Source: an uncultured Bacteroidales bacterium (GTDB lineage: Bacteria > Bacteroidota > Bacteroidia > Bacteroidales > Muribaculaceae). From it: a stretch of 57,149 nt of DNA. Position numbers and translations under genes: made by a program. How positions within the stretch are numbered: the first letter of the stretch is position 1; each line of letters starts with the position of its first letter. Positions 43,359 through 52,821 of the stretch are shown in pieces. Under the pieces are notes generated by a model. That model had not been told where the DNA came from. It did no database searches and worked only from the letters and a program-made list of their open reading frames with translations. Location: NCBI GenBank assembly GCA_902772455.1, contig CACYAW010000014.1, positions 1-57,149 on the forward strand, read 5' to 3'.

Positions 43359-46300
43359 TTGAACAGGACACGACAATTCATACCATTGATGTTGATTGCG
43401 ATACTGGTCACCCTTGCTGCCTGCAGCAACAAGACCAATACCGCAAGATCGCGTTTTTGGCATTCCTTCACCACGAAATATAACGTTTATTACCACGGCA
43501 AGGCCAACTACGACGAACAGTTGAAGGCCATGATGGATGCCTATGAGGACGACTACTCCCAACACCTGTTCATGCATCCTGCCGAGGCCCGTTCCAATCC
43601 CAAAGCCCCGCAACCCAGCGGCAGCTTTGACCGCACCATCGAGAAGATGGAAAAGGCCATCACCCTGCACTCCATCAAGAAGAAGCCCAAACGCAAGAGT
43701 GGCAAGAACAAGGACCCCAAATATCAGGAATGGCTCGCACGCGACGAGTACAACCCCTTTCTGCACAACGCCTGGTACTTGCTGGCCAAGTCCCAGTACA
43801 TGAAGGGTGACTTCCTGGATGCCGCCGCCACTTTCCGCTATATCGCCCGCCATTTCACGTGGAAGAAGGATTTGGTACAGGAGTGCCAGGTGCGCGAAGC
43901 ACTGTGCTACTGTGCCATGGGCTGGCCTGCCGAGGCCGATAACGTGCTCAGCCACGTGCACATAGACGAAATCACCAACAAAAAAGTCAGAGCTCTGGCC
44001 AATGCCGCCTTTGCCGACTACCATATCAAGGCGCAAGAACCTGAACAGGCAATCCCTTATCTGGCCAAGGCCGTGAAGGGTTTCAAGGGCAACGACAAGG
44101 TGAGGATGAGCTTCCTGCTGGGCCAGCTCTATGAAGACATCGGCGACAAGCGCAATGCCTACTTGGCCTACAAGCAAGCCGGCAGTAGCAGCAGTTCGAC
44201 GTATCGCACCAAATTCAATGCGCGCATCAAACAGAGCGCCGTCTATGAGGGCGCTAACATCGCCAGCGAGGTCAAGGCCTTGAAGCGCATGACCCGCTAT
44301 GACCGCAACAAGGATTACCTGGATCAGGTGTATTATGCCATCGGTAACCTTTACCTCTCGCACAACGACACCCTGAACGCCATCGAGAACTATAGACTGG
44401 CGGCTGAGAAAAGCACCCGCAACGGTGTGGATAAGGCCATCAGCCAACTTACCCTGGGCGGTATCTACTTCGCCAGGCGCCAGTATGACTTTGCACAGCC
44501 CTGCTATGCCGAGGCCATCCCGCTGGTCAACGAGGACTACCCCAACTACAAGCTGCTCAAGAAGCGCAGTGACGTGCTGGACGAACTCGCTGTCTATTCC
44601 CAGAACGTGACCCTGCAGGACTCGCTGCTGGAACTGGCCGCCATGACGCCCGAGGAGCAGAAAGCCGTCATCGCCAAGATCATCGAGGACCTGAAGAAGA
44701 AAGAAAAAGAGGAGAAAGAAGCCGCCGAGCGTGAGGCCTATCTGGCAGAACAAAACGCCAAGGGAAACCAGCTTCAGGATAAGGACAACACACCCTCGAC
44801 CTATGTCATGAACACCGACAATTCATGGTACTTCTACAACACAGCCACCAAGAATGCCGGTAAGACCCAGTTCCAGAAGTTGTGGGGCAGCCGCAAACTG
44901 GAAGACAACTGGCGCCGCTACAACAAGACTACGTTCTCGTTCAATGACGAGGAAGCCGACAGCGCATTGACAGCGCTGGCCGACAGCATGGTCGTTAACG
45001 AGAACGGCGACACCGTCAAGGTGGATATCGAAGCTCTGAAGCGGGCCGAAGACCCGCACTTCGAAGAGTATTACCTCAAGCAGATTCCCAAGACCGAGGA
45101 AGACATCCAAAACGCCCACGAAATCATCCAAGAGGGTCTTTACAACATGGGTATCATCCTCAAGGACAAGATGGAGGACTATAACGCCGCAGCCTATGAG
45201 TTCAACCAGCTGTTGGAACAATATCCCGACAACACCTACCGGCTGGACGTGTTCTATAACATGTACATGATGTATAAGCGCAACGGGCAGGACGCTGACG
45301 CCGAACCTTACCGCGACAGTATCCTCGTCAACTTCCCTGAGTCGAAATACGGCATGGCGATGCAGGATCCCAACTACCTGGAGAACCTCAAGAACATGAA
45401 CCATGATCAGGAGCGCATGTACGAGGCTGCCTATGCCAACTACCTGGCCAACAACCACACGGGTGTTCACGAGGCTTATGCCGAGATGATGCGCAAATAC
45501 CCGCTGTCAAAGATCATGCCCAAGTTCATGTTCATTGACGCATTGAGCTACCTCACCGAGAAGAACCATGACCAGTTCAAGGAGACGCTCAAGGACATGC
45601 TGCAGCGCTACCCGCAAACCGACATCACGCCCGTGGCATCCGAGATTGTCAAACAGCTGAATCAGGGCCGCAGGCTGGAAGGCGGCGGCAGCAACATGCG
45701 CGGCATGCTGTGGAGCACACGATTGAGCAACGACACCACTCCCCAGGCACTGGAGAAGGCATTTACCCCCTTTGCCGAGGATAACGACAAGCCACAGGTG
45801 TTCATCCTGCTCTATCCCATGGACAGCATCAACAGCAACATGCTGCTGTATGAGGTGGCAAGGCACAACTTCAACACGTTCCGCGTCAAGGATTATGACA
45901 TCGAACAGATGAACTTCGGTTCCCTGGGTCTGCTCGTGGTCAAGGGGTTGGACAACTTCAAGGAAGCCGTCAACTACCGCAGCCTGTTTGAGCAGGACCA
46001 GCAGATAACCATCCCCCGTCAGGTGCACTACGTCATCATCAGCGTGGATAACTTCAACCTGCTGCTGAACGAGGGCCGCACCTTTGAGGACTACTTCAAC
46101 TATCTGGAAGAGAAGAACGACAAGCAACACAGCGACCTGGAGAAGAAGGAACTCGACGAGGCCGAGAAGAAAGCCATGGAAGAGGCCGAGAAAGAAGCTG
46201 CCGCCAAGCGCGAACAGGAGCGTCTCGAAACCGAGCAACTCGAACGTGAGGCTGCCAAGCAGGCACGCCTTGACGCCGAGGCCAAGGCTCTTGAAGAAGC

Positions 46301-47168
46301 CGAGGAGAAAGCACGCTTGGAAGCCGAGGAAAAGGCACGTCTGGAGGCCGAAGAAAAGGCACGACTGGAGGCCGAGGAAAAGGCAAAGAAAGAAGCCGAG
46401 CGCAAGGAAATCAAGGCCAGCGACTACCGCAGCCGCTCAACGCAAGCCGAAACCACTCGTACGACCTTGAGCGATAAGGAGCTCAAAGCCCAGGAACGCG
46501 CCGAGGAAGAGCACCTCAAGCAACTGGAACGCGAAGCCAAGGCCCGCGAAAAGGCCGAGCGCAAGCGCCAGAAGCAGATTGATGACAGCATCAAGAAGGA
46601 GCAGAAGTACCAGCGCAAGTTGGCACGCATCCAGGAAATCGCCGAGCAAGACTCCATCGAGCAAGCCGAGAAGGAGAAAGAGAAAGAACGCGACTTCCGC
46701 TACAAGTGGCGTGAAGATTCGGCCAAAGCCGCATACAAGGCCGTCGAGCAAGCCAAGAAAGACGCCAAGAAGGCTAAAGAACAGGCTCGCAAGGACAAGA
46801 TGAAAGAGCGCAAGCAGCAAGCCAAGGAGCGTGAGAAAGAACGCAAAGAAAAGGCCAAAGAACGCGAGCGCCAGCGCAAGGAGAAACAAAAAGAGCGCAA
46901 GGAGCAGGCCAAGCAACGCGAAGAGGAACGCAAACAGCGGGCCAAGGAGCGTGACCAAGAACGTAAGGAAAAGGCCGAAGAGCGCAAGCAGCAAGCCAAG
47001 GATAAAGCCGACGAACGCAAAGCCGCTCAAGACAAGGCCAAACAGGAGGCCAAGAACAAGGCCAACGATAAAAACAAGGGTAACCAGGGCAATGAGGATC
47101 CTGACGGCAAGCAACCCGGTAAGCAACCCGGCAAGCAACCCGGCAATCAGCCCAAGAAGCCCGATTAA
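43359..47168 (+). CDS. porW: T9SS-associated TPR lipoprotein PorW/SprE
   Basis: The 1,269-residue lipoprotein has a basic n-region, a hydrophobic core and the lipobox LAAC (Cys22). Then comes the family opening NTARSRFWHSFTTKYNVYYHGKANY, many TPR-like helical pairs to about residue 900, and a strongly charged Lys/Glu/Arg/Ala coiled-coil tail (about 910-1269) with EEKARLEAEEKAR-type repeats and GKQPGKQPG at the end. PorW (SprE in gliding bacteria) is a cell-envelope component required by the type IX secretion system. The start is TTG 43359: the only in-frame ATG nearby (43389) would delete the basic n-region, and an in-frame stop lies just upstream. PorX follows 53 bases downstream. Confidence 0.85.
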   Translation: MNRTRQFIPLMLIAILVTLAACSNKTNTARSRFWHSFTTKYNVYYHGKANYDEQLKAMMDAYEDDYSQHLFMHPAEARSNPKAPQPSGSFDRTIEKMEKAITLHSIKKKPKRKSGKNKDPKYQEWLARDEYNPFLHNAWYLLAKSQYMKGDFLDAAATFRYIARHFTWKKDLVQECQVREALCYCAMGWPAEADNVLSHVHIDEITNKKVRALANAAFADYHIKAQEPEQAIPYLAKAVKGFKGNDKVRMSFLLGQLYEDIGDKRNAYLAYKQAGSSSSSTYRTKFNARIKQSAVYEGANIASEVKALKRMTRYDRNKDYLDQVYYAIGNLYLSHNDTLNAIENYRLAAEKSTRNGVDKAISQLTLGGIYFARRQYDFAQPCYAEAIPLVNEDYPNYKLLKKRSDVLDELAVYSQNVTLQDSLLELAAMTPEEQKAVIAKIIEDLKKKEKEEKEAAEREAYLAEQNAKGNQLQDKDNTPSTYVMNTDNSWYFYNTATKNAGKTQFQKLWGSRKLEDNWRRYNKTTFSFNDEEADSALTALADSMVVNENGDTVKVDIEALKRAEDPHFEEYYLKQIPKTEEDIQNAHEIIQEGLYNMGIILKDKMEDYNAAAYEFNQLLEQYPDNTYRLDVFYNMYMMYKRNGQDADAEPYRDSILVNFPESKYGMAMQDPNYLENLKNMNHDQERMYEAAYANYLANNHTGVHEAYAEMMRKYPLSKIMPKFMFIDALSYLTEKNHDQFKETLKDMLQRYPQTDITPVASEIVKQLNQGRRLEGGGSNMRGMLWSTRLSNDTTPQALEKAFTPFAEDNDKPQVFILLYPMDSINSNMLLYEVARHNFNTFRVKDYDIEQMNFGSLGLLVVKGLDNFKEAVNYRSLFEQDQQITIPRQVHYVIISVDNFNLLLNEGRTFEDYFNYLEEKNDKQHSDLEKKELDEAEKKAMEEAEKEAAAKREQERLETEQLEREAAKQARLDAEAKALEEAEEKARLEAEEKARLEAEEKARLEAEEKAKKEAERKEIKASDYRSRSTQAETTRTTLSDKELKAQERAEEEHLKQLEREAKAREKAERKRQKQIDDSIKKEQKYQRKLARIQEIAEQDSIEQAEKEKEKERDFRYKWREDSAKAAYKAVEQAKKDAKKAKEQARKDKMKERKQQAKEREKERKEKAKERERQRKEKQKERKEQAKQREEERKQRAKERDQERKEKAEERKQQAKDKADERKAAQDKAKQEAKNKANDKNKGNQGNEDPDGKQPGKQPGKQPGNQPKKPD

Positions 47169-47221
47169 CCCACACAGGACAAAACAACTAACAAACACAA
47201 CATAACGTTGAGACAAACCAC

Positions 47222-48766
47222 ATGAGTAAAGAAAGAATCCTTTGGGCCGACGATGAAATAGACCTGTTGAAGCCGCACATCCTGTTCCTCCAGAACAAGG
47301 GCTACGAGGTGGAGACCGTCACCAATGGCCGTGATGCCATCGACAGCCTGAGCAACCAGATCTTCAACCTGATCATTCTGGACGAGAACATGCCGGGCAT
47401 CAGCGGGCTGGAAGCCCTGCAGCGCATCAAACTGCTGCAACCCAACGTTCCCGTCATCATGATTACCAAGAGTGAGGAGGAAGACATCATGAATCAGGCT
47501 ATCGGCAGCGAGATCGCCGACTACCTGATCAAGCCCGTCAACCCCAACCAGATACTCTTGTCCATCAAGAAAAACCTGCATAGCGATGCCCTCATTACCG
47601 AGAAAGTGACCGGCGACTACCAGCAGGAATTCATGCGCATCACCCAGATGATTAACGCGGCACAGACCATCGAGGACTGGTATGAACTCTACACCACCCT
47701 GGTCCATTGGGAGCTCACCCTCTCCAATGCCGACACCAAGATGGACGAACTGCTGCACATGCAGAAGGTAGAGGCCAACAACGCCTTCTCGAAGTTTGTC
47801 AAGCGCAACTATGAGGACTGGATGACACAACCCGAGCACCCGTTGCGCAGCAACGAGCTGTTCAAGACCAAAGTGCTGCCCCTGCTGGACAAGGGCGAGA
47901 AAGTGTGCTTTGTCGTCATCGACAACTTCAGGCTCGACCAGTGGAGAACCGTGAGTCCGCTGCTCAACGAGTACTTCAACATCGAGAAGGAGGAGCTTTA
48001 TACCACCATCCTGCCCACCGCCACACAGTATGCCCGCAACGCCATCTTCTCGGGACTCATGCCCGTGGATATCGAGCGCATGTTCCCCGACCTGTGGGTG
48101 GATGAGGAAAGCGAGGAAGGCAAGAACCTGAACGAAGCGCCGCTGATTCAGACGCTGCTCGACCGTTACCGCCGCAAGGTGCATTTCTCTTATAGCAAGA
48201 TGAATGACAGCGCCGCCGGCGATAAACTGATGCAGAACTTCGGCATGTTCAAGAACTACGAGCTCAATGTGCTGGTGTTCAACTTTGTGGACATGCTCTC
48301 GCACGCCCGCACCGAGTCCAAGATGATTCGCGAGCTGGCCAATACCGACGTGGCCTACCGCTCGCTCACCGAGTCCTGGTTCAAGAATTCCAACGTGCTC
48401 GACATCTTCAAGCTCATGGCCGAGAACGGTTACAAGGTTATCCTCACGACAGACCACGGCACCATCAAGGTGGACCGTCCCATCAACGTCATCGGCGACA
48501 AGAACATCAACACCAACCTGCGCTACAAGGTGGGCAAGAGCCTGACCTATAACGGCAAGCAAGTCTATGAGATCAAGCAGCCCAAGCGTGTTGGTCTGCC
48601 CGCTCCCAACATTTCGAGCACCTACATCTTTGCGATGAACCGTGACTTCTTTGCCTATCCCAACAACTACAACTATTACGTTTCGTATTACAACGACACG
48701 TTCCAGCATGGCGGCATCTCGATGGAAGAGATGCTCGTGCCCATCGTGACGCTGGCGCCGAAATAA
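47222..48766 (+). CDS. porX: T9SS response regulator PorX (REC-PglZ)
   Basis: The 514-residue protein joins an N-terminal receiver domain (acidic pocket D10/D11, phospho-acceptor D54 in LIILDENMPG, conserved Thr in VIMITKS and Lys in LIKPV) to a large PglZ domain of the alkaline-phosphatase superfamily (VIDNFRLDQW, LPTATQYARNAIFSG, TTDHGTIKV). This is the PorX architecture. PorX works with the PorY kinase to control T9SS genes, and its PglZ domain has been reported to be a zinc-dependent phosphodiesterase. It is encoded next to porW. No PorY is in the window. Confidence 0.93.
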   Translation: MSKERILWADDEIDLLKPHILFLQNKGYEVETVTNGRDAIDSLSNQIFNLIILDENMPGISGLEALQRIKLLQPNVPVIMITKSEEEDIMNQAIGSEIADYLIKPVNPNQILLSIKKNLHSDALITEKVTGDYQQEFMRITQMINAAQTIEDWYELYTTLVHWELTLSNADTKMDELLHMQKVEANNAFSKFVKRNYEDWMTQPEHPLRSNELFKTKVLPLLDKGEKVCFVVIDNFRLDQWRTVSPLLNEYFNIEKEELYTTILPTATQYARNAIFSGLMPVDIERMFPDLWVDEESEEGKNLNEAPLIQTLLDRYRRKVHFSYSKMNDSAAGDKLMQNFGMFKNYELNVLVFNFVDMLSHARTESKMIRELANTDVAYRSLTESWFKNSNVLDIFKLMAENGYKVILTTDHGTIKVDRPINVIGDKNINTNLRYKVGKSLTYNGKQVYEIKQPKRVGLPAPNISSTYIFAMNRDFFAYPNNYNYYVSYYNDTFQHGGISMEEMLVPIVTLAPK

Positions 48767-48833
48767 TCACCATCTAGAGTAACTAGATTATCTAGAGATA
48801 CTAGAGATAATAAATCAACTAAAAAAACCGAAA

Positions 48834-49274
48834 ATGAAAACCATTGAAATAGCGATTCCTAATCTGGAGGCCCTCGAGGAGGCTGCCTACAAGTTCATGA
48901 CCGAGATGGGCGACCTGACCGTCTATGCCTTCTATGGCGAGATGGGTGCCGGCAAGACCACTTTCATCAATGCGCTGTGCAAGCAGCTGGGCGTCGAGAG
49001 CGACGTGACCAACTCGCCCTCGTTTGCCATCATCAACGAGTACCGCAGCGACACCACGGCCGAGCTGATTTACCACTTCGACTGCTACCGACTGGAGAAA
49101 GAGGAAGAGGCCGTTGACCTGGGCGCCGAGGACTACTTCGACAGCGGCGCGCTGTGCTTTATCGAGTGGCCCGAGCGCATCGACGGCCTGCTGCCCGACG
49201 ACACCGTTCGTGTCGATATCACCGTCAACGATGACGAGAGCCGAACCCTCAAGATGACTTTCCCCACCGTCTGA
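48834..49274 (+). CDS. tsaE: tRNA threonylcarbamoyladenosine biosynthesis ATPase TsaE
   Basis: The 146-residue protein has the Walker A loop [16 protein letters not shown] and the TsaE stretches [20 protein letters not shown], and [13 protein letters not shown]. TsaE works with TsaB and TsaD to form t6A37 on tRNAs reading ANN codons. It follows porX after a 67-base gap with CTAGAGA-type short repeats, and the birA start is two bases after its stop. Confidence 0.95.
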   Translation: MKTIEIAIPNLEALEEAAYKFMTEMGDLTVYAFYGEMGAGKTTFINALCKQLGVESDVTNSPSFAIINEYRSDTTAELIYHFDCYRLEKEEEAVDLGAEDYFDSGALCFIEWPERIDGLLPDDTVRVDITVNDDESRTLKMTFPTV

Positions 49275-49276
49275 CC

Positions 49277-50029
49277 ATGCCACATTACATCAAGGTCAGC
49301 CAGACGGCGAGCACCAACACTTACCTGTCCCGCTTGGCAGCAACGCTGCCGGGCGGTACGGTCATTTATACCCCTAGCCAAACTGCGGGCCGCGGCCAGA
49401 AGGGCAATTCCTGGGAGAGCGAGGATGGCAAGAACCTCACCTTTTCCCACCTGCTCAAGCGTCCGCCCGTCAAGGCGCGCGACCAGTTCTACTTGAGCGA
49501 GGCGGCAGCCTTGGCGGTTGTCGAGGCGCTGACAGCCGAGGCTGGCGACGGTTTCACCGTCAAGTGGCCCAACGACGTCTATTGGCAGGACAAGAAGGTG
49601 TGCGGCATGCTGCTCGAGAACTCGCTCGACGGCAGCGACATCGCCACCTGCATCGTGGGCATCGGCATCAACGTCAACCAGGAGCGCTTCCTGAGCGATG
49701 CGCCCAATCCCGTCTCGCTTGTGAACATCACGGGCCATGAGCACGACTTGATGGCGCTGCTCAAACGCGTGTGCTCACGCATCGAGGAACTGGTGGACTC
49801 GCTAGGCGATGACAATGCCCGCAAGGACCTGCATGAACGCTACATGGAGGCCCTGTATCGCAACGACGGCCAACAGCACCCCTACGAGGACGCAGCGGGC
49901 AATCGTTTCATGGCGAGCGTTGCCGGTATCGCCCCTGACGGCACCCTCACCCTCCTGCACGAGGACGGCACCACCCACAGCTACCTCTTCAAAGAAGTCA
50001 AGCACATCATCAACGACACCGTGCTATAA
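49277..50029 (+). CDS. birA: Biotin--[acetyl-CoA-carboxylase] ligase
   Basis: The 250-residue ligase has the biotin-binding TAGRGQKGNSWESEDGKNL, KWPNDVYWQDKKVCGMLLE and GIGINVNQE. It attaches biotin to carboxylase carrier proteins through biotinyl-AMP. There is no N-terminal helix-turn-helix, so this is the monofunctional type without repressor activity. The start lies two bases after the tsaE stop. Confidence 0.92.
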   Translation: MPHYIKVSQTASTNTYLSRLAATLPGGTVIYTPSQTAGRGQKGNSWESEDGKNLTFSHLLKRPPVKARDQFYLSEAAALAVVEALTAEAGDGFTVKWPNDVYWQDKKVCGMLLENSLDGSDIATCIVGIGINVNQERFLSDAPNPVSLVNITGHEHDLMALLKRVCSRIEELVDSLGDDNARKDLHERYMEALYRNDGQQHPYEDAAGNRFMASVAGIAPDGTLTLLHEDGTTHSYLFKEVKHIINDTVL

Positions 50030-50040
50030 TCCAAAAATGA

Positions 50041-50136
50041 AAACAATAAATACAATAAAAACAATGGCATCCGCGACCAATTCAATTGCTTCATTCCGGA
50101 TGGCTTAGTATTTATTGTACTTATTGTCTTCCTATT
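50041..50136. repeat. Imperfect palindrome built of ACAATAA units
   Basis: ACAATAAATAC (50043-50053) is exactly complementary to GTATTTATTGT (50108-50118), and similarity extends over about 30 bases of each arm (left GGCATCCG, right CGGATGGC with one change). The loop is about 25 bases. It may end the birA transcript or be a small non-coding repeat like that at 160-241. Confidence 0.6.
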
Positions 50137-50155
50137 AAATACATAGTAGTAAGAT

Positions 50156-50707
50156 ATGAAGATTGTCGTTTATTGCAGTTCACAAGCAGGACTGGATGAG
50201 AAATACCAGCGGTTGGCCCATGATCTGGGCACTTGGATTGGCCAGAATGGCCACACCTTGCTCTATGGAGGCTCCAATGCGGGGCTGATGCACGTTACTG
50301 CAGCAGCCGTCCATGAGGCCGGCGGGCATGTTGTGGGCGTGATTCCCGAGATGTTCAGACACCGCATCGACCCCGTGTGTGACGAGGTGGTCTATACCGC
50401 CAACCTGGGCGACCGCAAGCAGTACATGATTGAGCACGGCGATGTGTTCGTCGTGATGCCCGGCGGCATCGGCACCCTCGACGAGTGGATGTCCACCCTC
50501 GCTGTCTTGACCATCGGTAATGATGACCCGCGTCCCGTCATCGTCGCCAACATCGACGGCCTGTACGACGCCACCGTCCAACAGCTCGCCGACATGACTG
50601 CTACACCCTTCGCCCGGGGCAAGAACCTCGCCCGCACCCTCGTCGCCACTACCGCCAGCGACCTCATCGCCACCCTCCAATCACTTGACCTTGCAACAAA
50701 ACATTAA
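50156..50707 (+). CDS. LOG-family protein (TIGR00730, nucleoside 5'-monophosphate phosphoribohydrolase-like)
   Basis: The 183-residue protein has the Rossmann-fold LOG signatures LLYGGSNAGLMHVTA and MPGGIGTLDEW. Family members cleave the base from cytokinin-type or other nucleoside monophosphates; in bacteria the physiological substrate is often AMP or unknown. Length and motifs are complete. The next gene starts 18 bases downstream. Confidence 0.9.
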   Translation: MKIVVYCSSQAGLDEKYQRLAHDLGTWIGQNGHTLLYGGSNAGLMHVTAAAVHEAGGHVVGVIPEMFRHRIDPVCDEVVYTANLGDRKQYMIEHGDVFVVMPGGIGTLDEWMSTLAVLTIGNDDPRPVIVANIDGLYDATVQQLADMTATPFARGKNLARTLVATTASDLIATLQSLDLATKH

Positions 50708-50725
50708 CCTAAAACAATATATCAT

Positions 50726-52690
50726 ATGAAGATGACAAAGAATCTCATGACTTTGATGATGGCACTCGCCATAGCACTACAGGCTTCGGCAGGTTATGAA
50801 GCACTTACTTATAATGGCATCAATTATGAGTTTTATTTCTCCGGCTCGGGCGACAATGCAGTGGGCGACTCTGTTAAAGTTGGCCAAAACAGAGATTTCA
50901 GCGGCGTTGCAAATATTGCCTCTTCGGTGACCTGTGAATATACCTATGTTTCTGGTCAAGACGCTCAAGGCAACCCTATTTACAAGACCCGCAACCTGAA
51001 CGCCCCAGTCACGGCTATCAATAAGAATGCATTTAAGTATAGCAATAACCTGACGAGTGTGATCATTCCGAATACTGTCATTGAAATCGGCGAATACGCC
51101 TTCGTGGGTTGCCAAAACATGACGAGCCTGAGTATTGGCAATTCAGTAGACACTATCGGCCAGGGTGCGTTCAATGGATGTCTCAGCTTGCGCAGTGTGA
51201 CCATTCCTAACTCCCTCAAATCGATCCCTAAAAACTGCTTCTACAATTGCTACAACCTAACGAGTGTAGCCATCCCCAACTCGATTACCAAAATCGGCGC
51301 AAGGGCATTTTCCTCTTGCCGCAATCTGCCGACCGTAACCATTCCTAACTCGGTCACCGCCATGGGTGATAGCGCATTCTATCAGTGCACCGGCTTGGTG
51401 AATGTAATGATTGGCAACTCTGCCACGTCAATACCCAGAAGTTGTTTCTACGGTTGTACCAGCCTGGCAAGCGTCAACATCCCGAACTCGGTCACCGCCA
51501 TCGGGGACAAGGCGTTCTCCAATTGCTCGAGCCTGACCTCCATTATCATTCCGAATTCGGTTACCACTTTAGGCCGTTATGTGTTCAATGAGTGCAGCAA
51601 CCTGACTAGCGCGACCATCGGTAACTCAGTGACCGCTATTGGTGAAAATGCCTTTTATGATTGTCGCAAACTGACAAGCATCGTTATCCCCAACTCGGTG
51701 TCTTCAATCGGGGACAAAGCATTCTACAGGTGCTTCGACCTGGCAAGTGTGACCCTCGGCAACTCTGTTACCTCCATCGGTGAACATGCATTTTATTATT
51801 GCCAAGGCCTTAAGAGTGTCACTATTCCTGATGCCGTTATCACCATTGCCGATGGGGCATTCTATGAATGCGAGAACATTGAGCATGTGACCTTCGGTAA
51901 CTCGGTCACGACCATTGGTAATTCGGTGTTCCTGAATTGCATCAGCTTGAAAAACATAGTTATTCCCAATTCGGTCATCACCATCGGTAGAGATGCATTC
52001 TTCAATTGCAACAGCATGACGAGTGTGGCCATCGGTAACGCCGTCACTTCCATCGGCAGTTCTGCGTTCTCGGGGTGCAACAGCCTGATGAGCATGGTTA
52101 TCCCCAACTCCGTCACCGAAATGGGTAATTCTGTGTTCAATGAGTGCAGCAACCTGCGGAGCGTAAGCATCTCCAATTCCCTCACATCAATCCCCAGTAA
52201 TTGCTTTGAGAATTGCATTAGGCTGGAGAGTGTCGACATTCCAAATTCAGTCGAGGCAATATGGTTCTACGCATTTTCCGGATGCCGCAACCTGTCGAGT
52301 GTAACCTTCCCCAAATCTGTCAGACAGATTAGCGGCTATGCTTTCTATGATTGCTCCTCGCTGACGGACGTGACATGCCTGGCGACAACGCCACCAATGG
52401 CGTGGGAGGAATCGTTTGACAATTATGATATGGTCACCCTCCATGTCCCTGCCTCTTCGATAGAACAGTATAAAACGACCACACCCTGGAAGGAATTCTA
52501 TAGCATTCTGCCCATCGACATCCAACCCGAGGACGTGAATGGAGATAACGAGATCAACATCGCAGACATTAACGCCGTTATCAACATCATCTTGACAGAT
52601 TCAGCCAGTTTGAGCGGTGATGTGAATAGGGACGGAGAGGTAAATATTGCTGACGTGAATAAAGTCATTGTCACGATACTAAGTCGTTAG
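50726..52690 (+). CDS. BspA-type leucine-rich repeat surface protein with C-terminal dockerin pair
   Basis: The 654-residue protein has a signal peptide (MKMTKNLMTLMMALAIALQASA) and about twenty LRR_5/BspA-type repeats of 23 residues with the pattern LTSVxIPNSVTxIGxxAFxxC (about 90-560). Residues 600-654 are two dockerin type I repeats (DVNGDNEINIADINAVINII and DVNRDGEVNIADVNKVIVTI). BspA-like proteins mediate adhesion and cell-surface interaction. As with the protein at 24652, the dockerin pair stands at the very C-terminus without the sorting-like tail. Repeat-rich DNA like this is prone to recombination. Confidence 0.88.
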   Translation: MKMTKNLMTLMMALAIALQASAGYEALTYNGINYEFYFSGSGDNAVGDSVKVGQNRDFSGVANIASSVTCEYTYVSGQDAQGNPIYKTRNLNAPVTAINKNAFKYSNNLTSVIIPNTVIEIGEYAFVGCQNMTSLSIGNSVDTIGQGAFNGCLSLRSVTIPNSLKSIPKNCFYNCYNLTSVAIPNSITKIGARAFSSCRNLPTVTIPNSVTAMGDSAFYQCTGLVNVMIGNSATSIPRSCFYGCTSLASVNIPNSVTAIGDKAFSNCSSLTSIIIPNSVTTLGRYVFNECSNLTSATIGNSVTAIGENAFYDCRKLTSIVIPNSVSSIGDKAFYRCFDLASVTLGNSVTSIGEHAFYYCQGLKSVTIPDAVITIADGAFYECENIEHVTFGNSVTTIGNSVFLNCISLKNIVIPNSVITIGRDAFFNCNSMTSVAIGNAVTSIGSSAFSGCNSLMSMVIPNSVTEMGNSVFNECSNLRSVSISNSLTSIPSNCFENCIRLESVDIPNSVEAIWFYAFSGCRNLSSVTFPKSVRQISGYAFYDCSSLTDVTCLATTPPMAWEESFDNYDMVTLHVPASSIEQYKTTTPWKEFYSILPIDIQPEDVNGDNEINIADINAVINIILTDSASLSGDVNRDGEVNIADVNKVIVTILSR

Positions 52691-52782
52691 ATCGTCTTTT
52701 AAAAACACCCATATTTAATAACTGGATGAGATGAAAAAGGTCGTTTTTATTTTGGAATAATGGTTGATTGCCTGATTTGTTC

Positions 52783-52790
52783 TATATTTG
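52783..52790 (+). promoter_or_regulatory. Promoter -7 box before the 52822 gene
   Basis: TATATTTG followed by CG; no good -33 box at the ideal distance. Confidence 0.5.
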
Positions 52791-52821
52791 CGCAACAATA
52801 CACATCAAATACTGTGAAGTC

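Noticed and set aside
43251..44753. Antisense frame of 500 codons over porW
   Set aside because: porW has a lipobox and TPR pattern in the sense direction; the antisense frame has no recognisable features.
46437..47216. Antisense frame of 259 codons with a membrane-like Leu/Phe-rich product
   Set aside because: The hydrophobicity is the complement of Lys/Glu codons in the porW coiled-coil tail.
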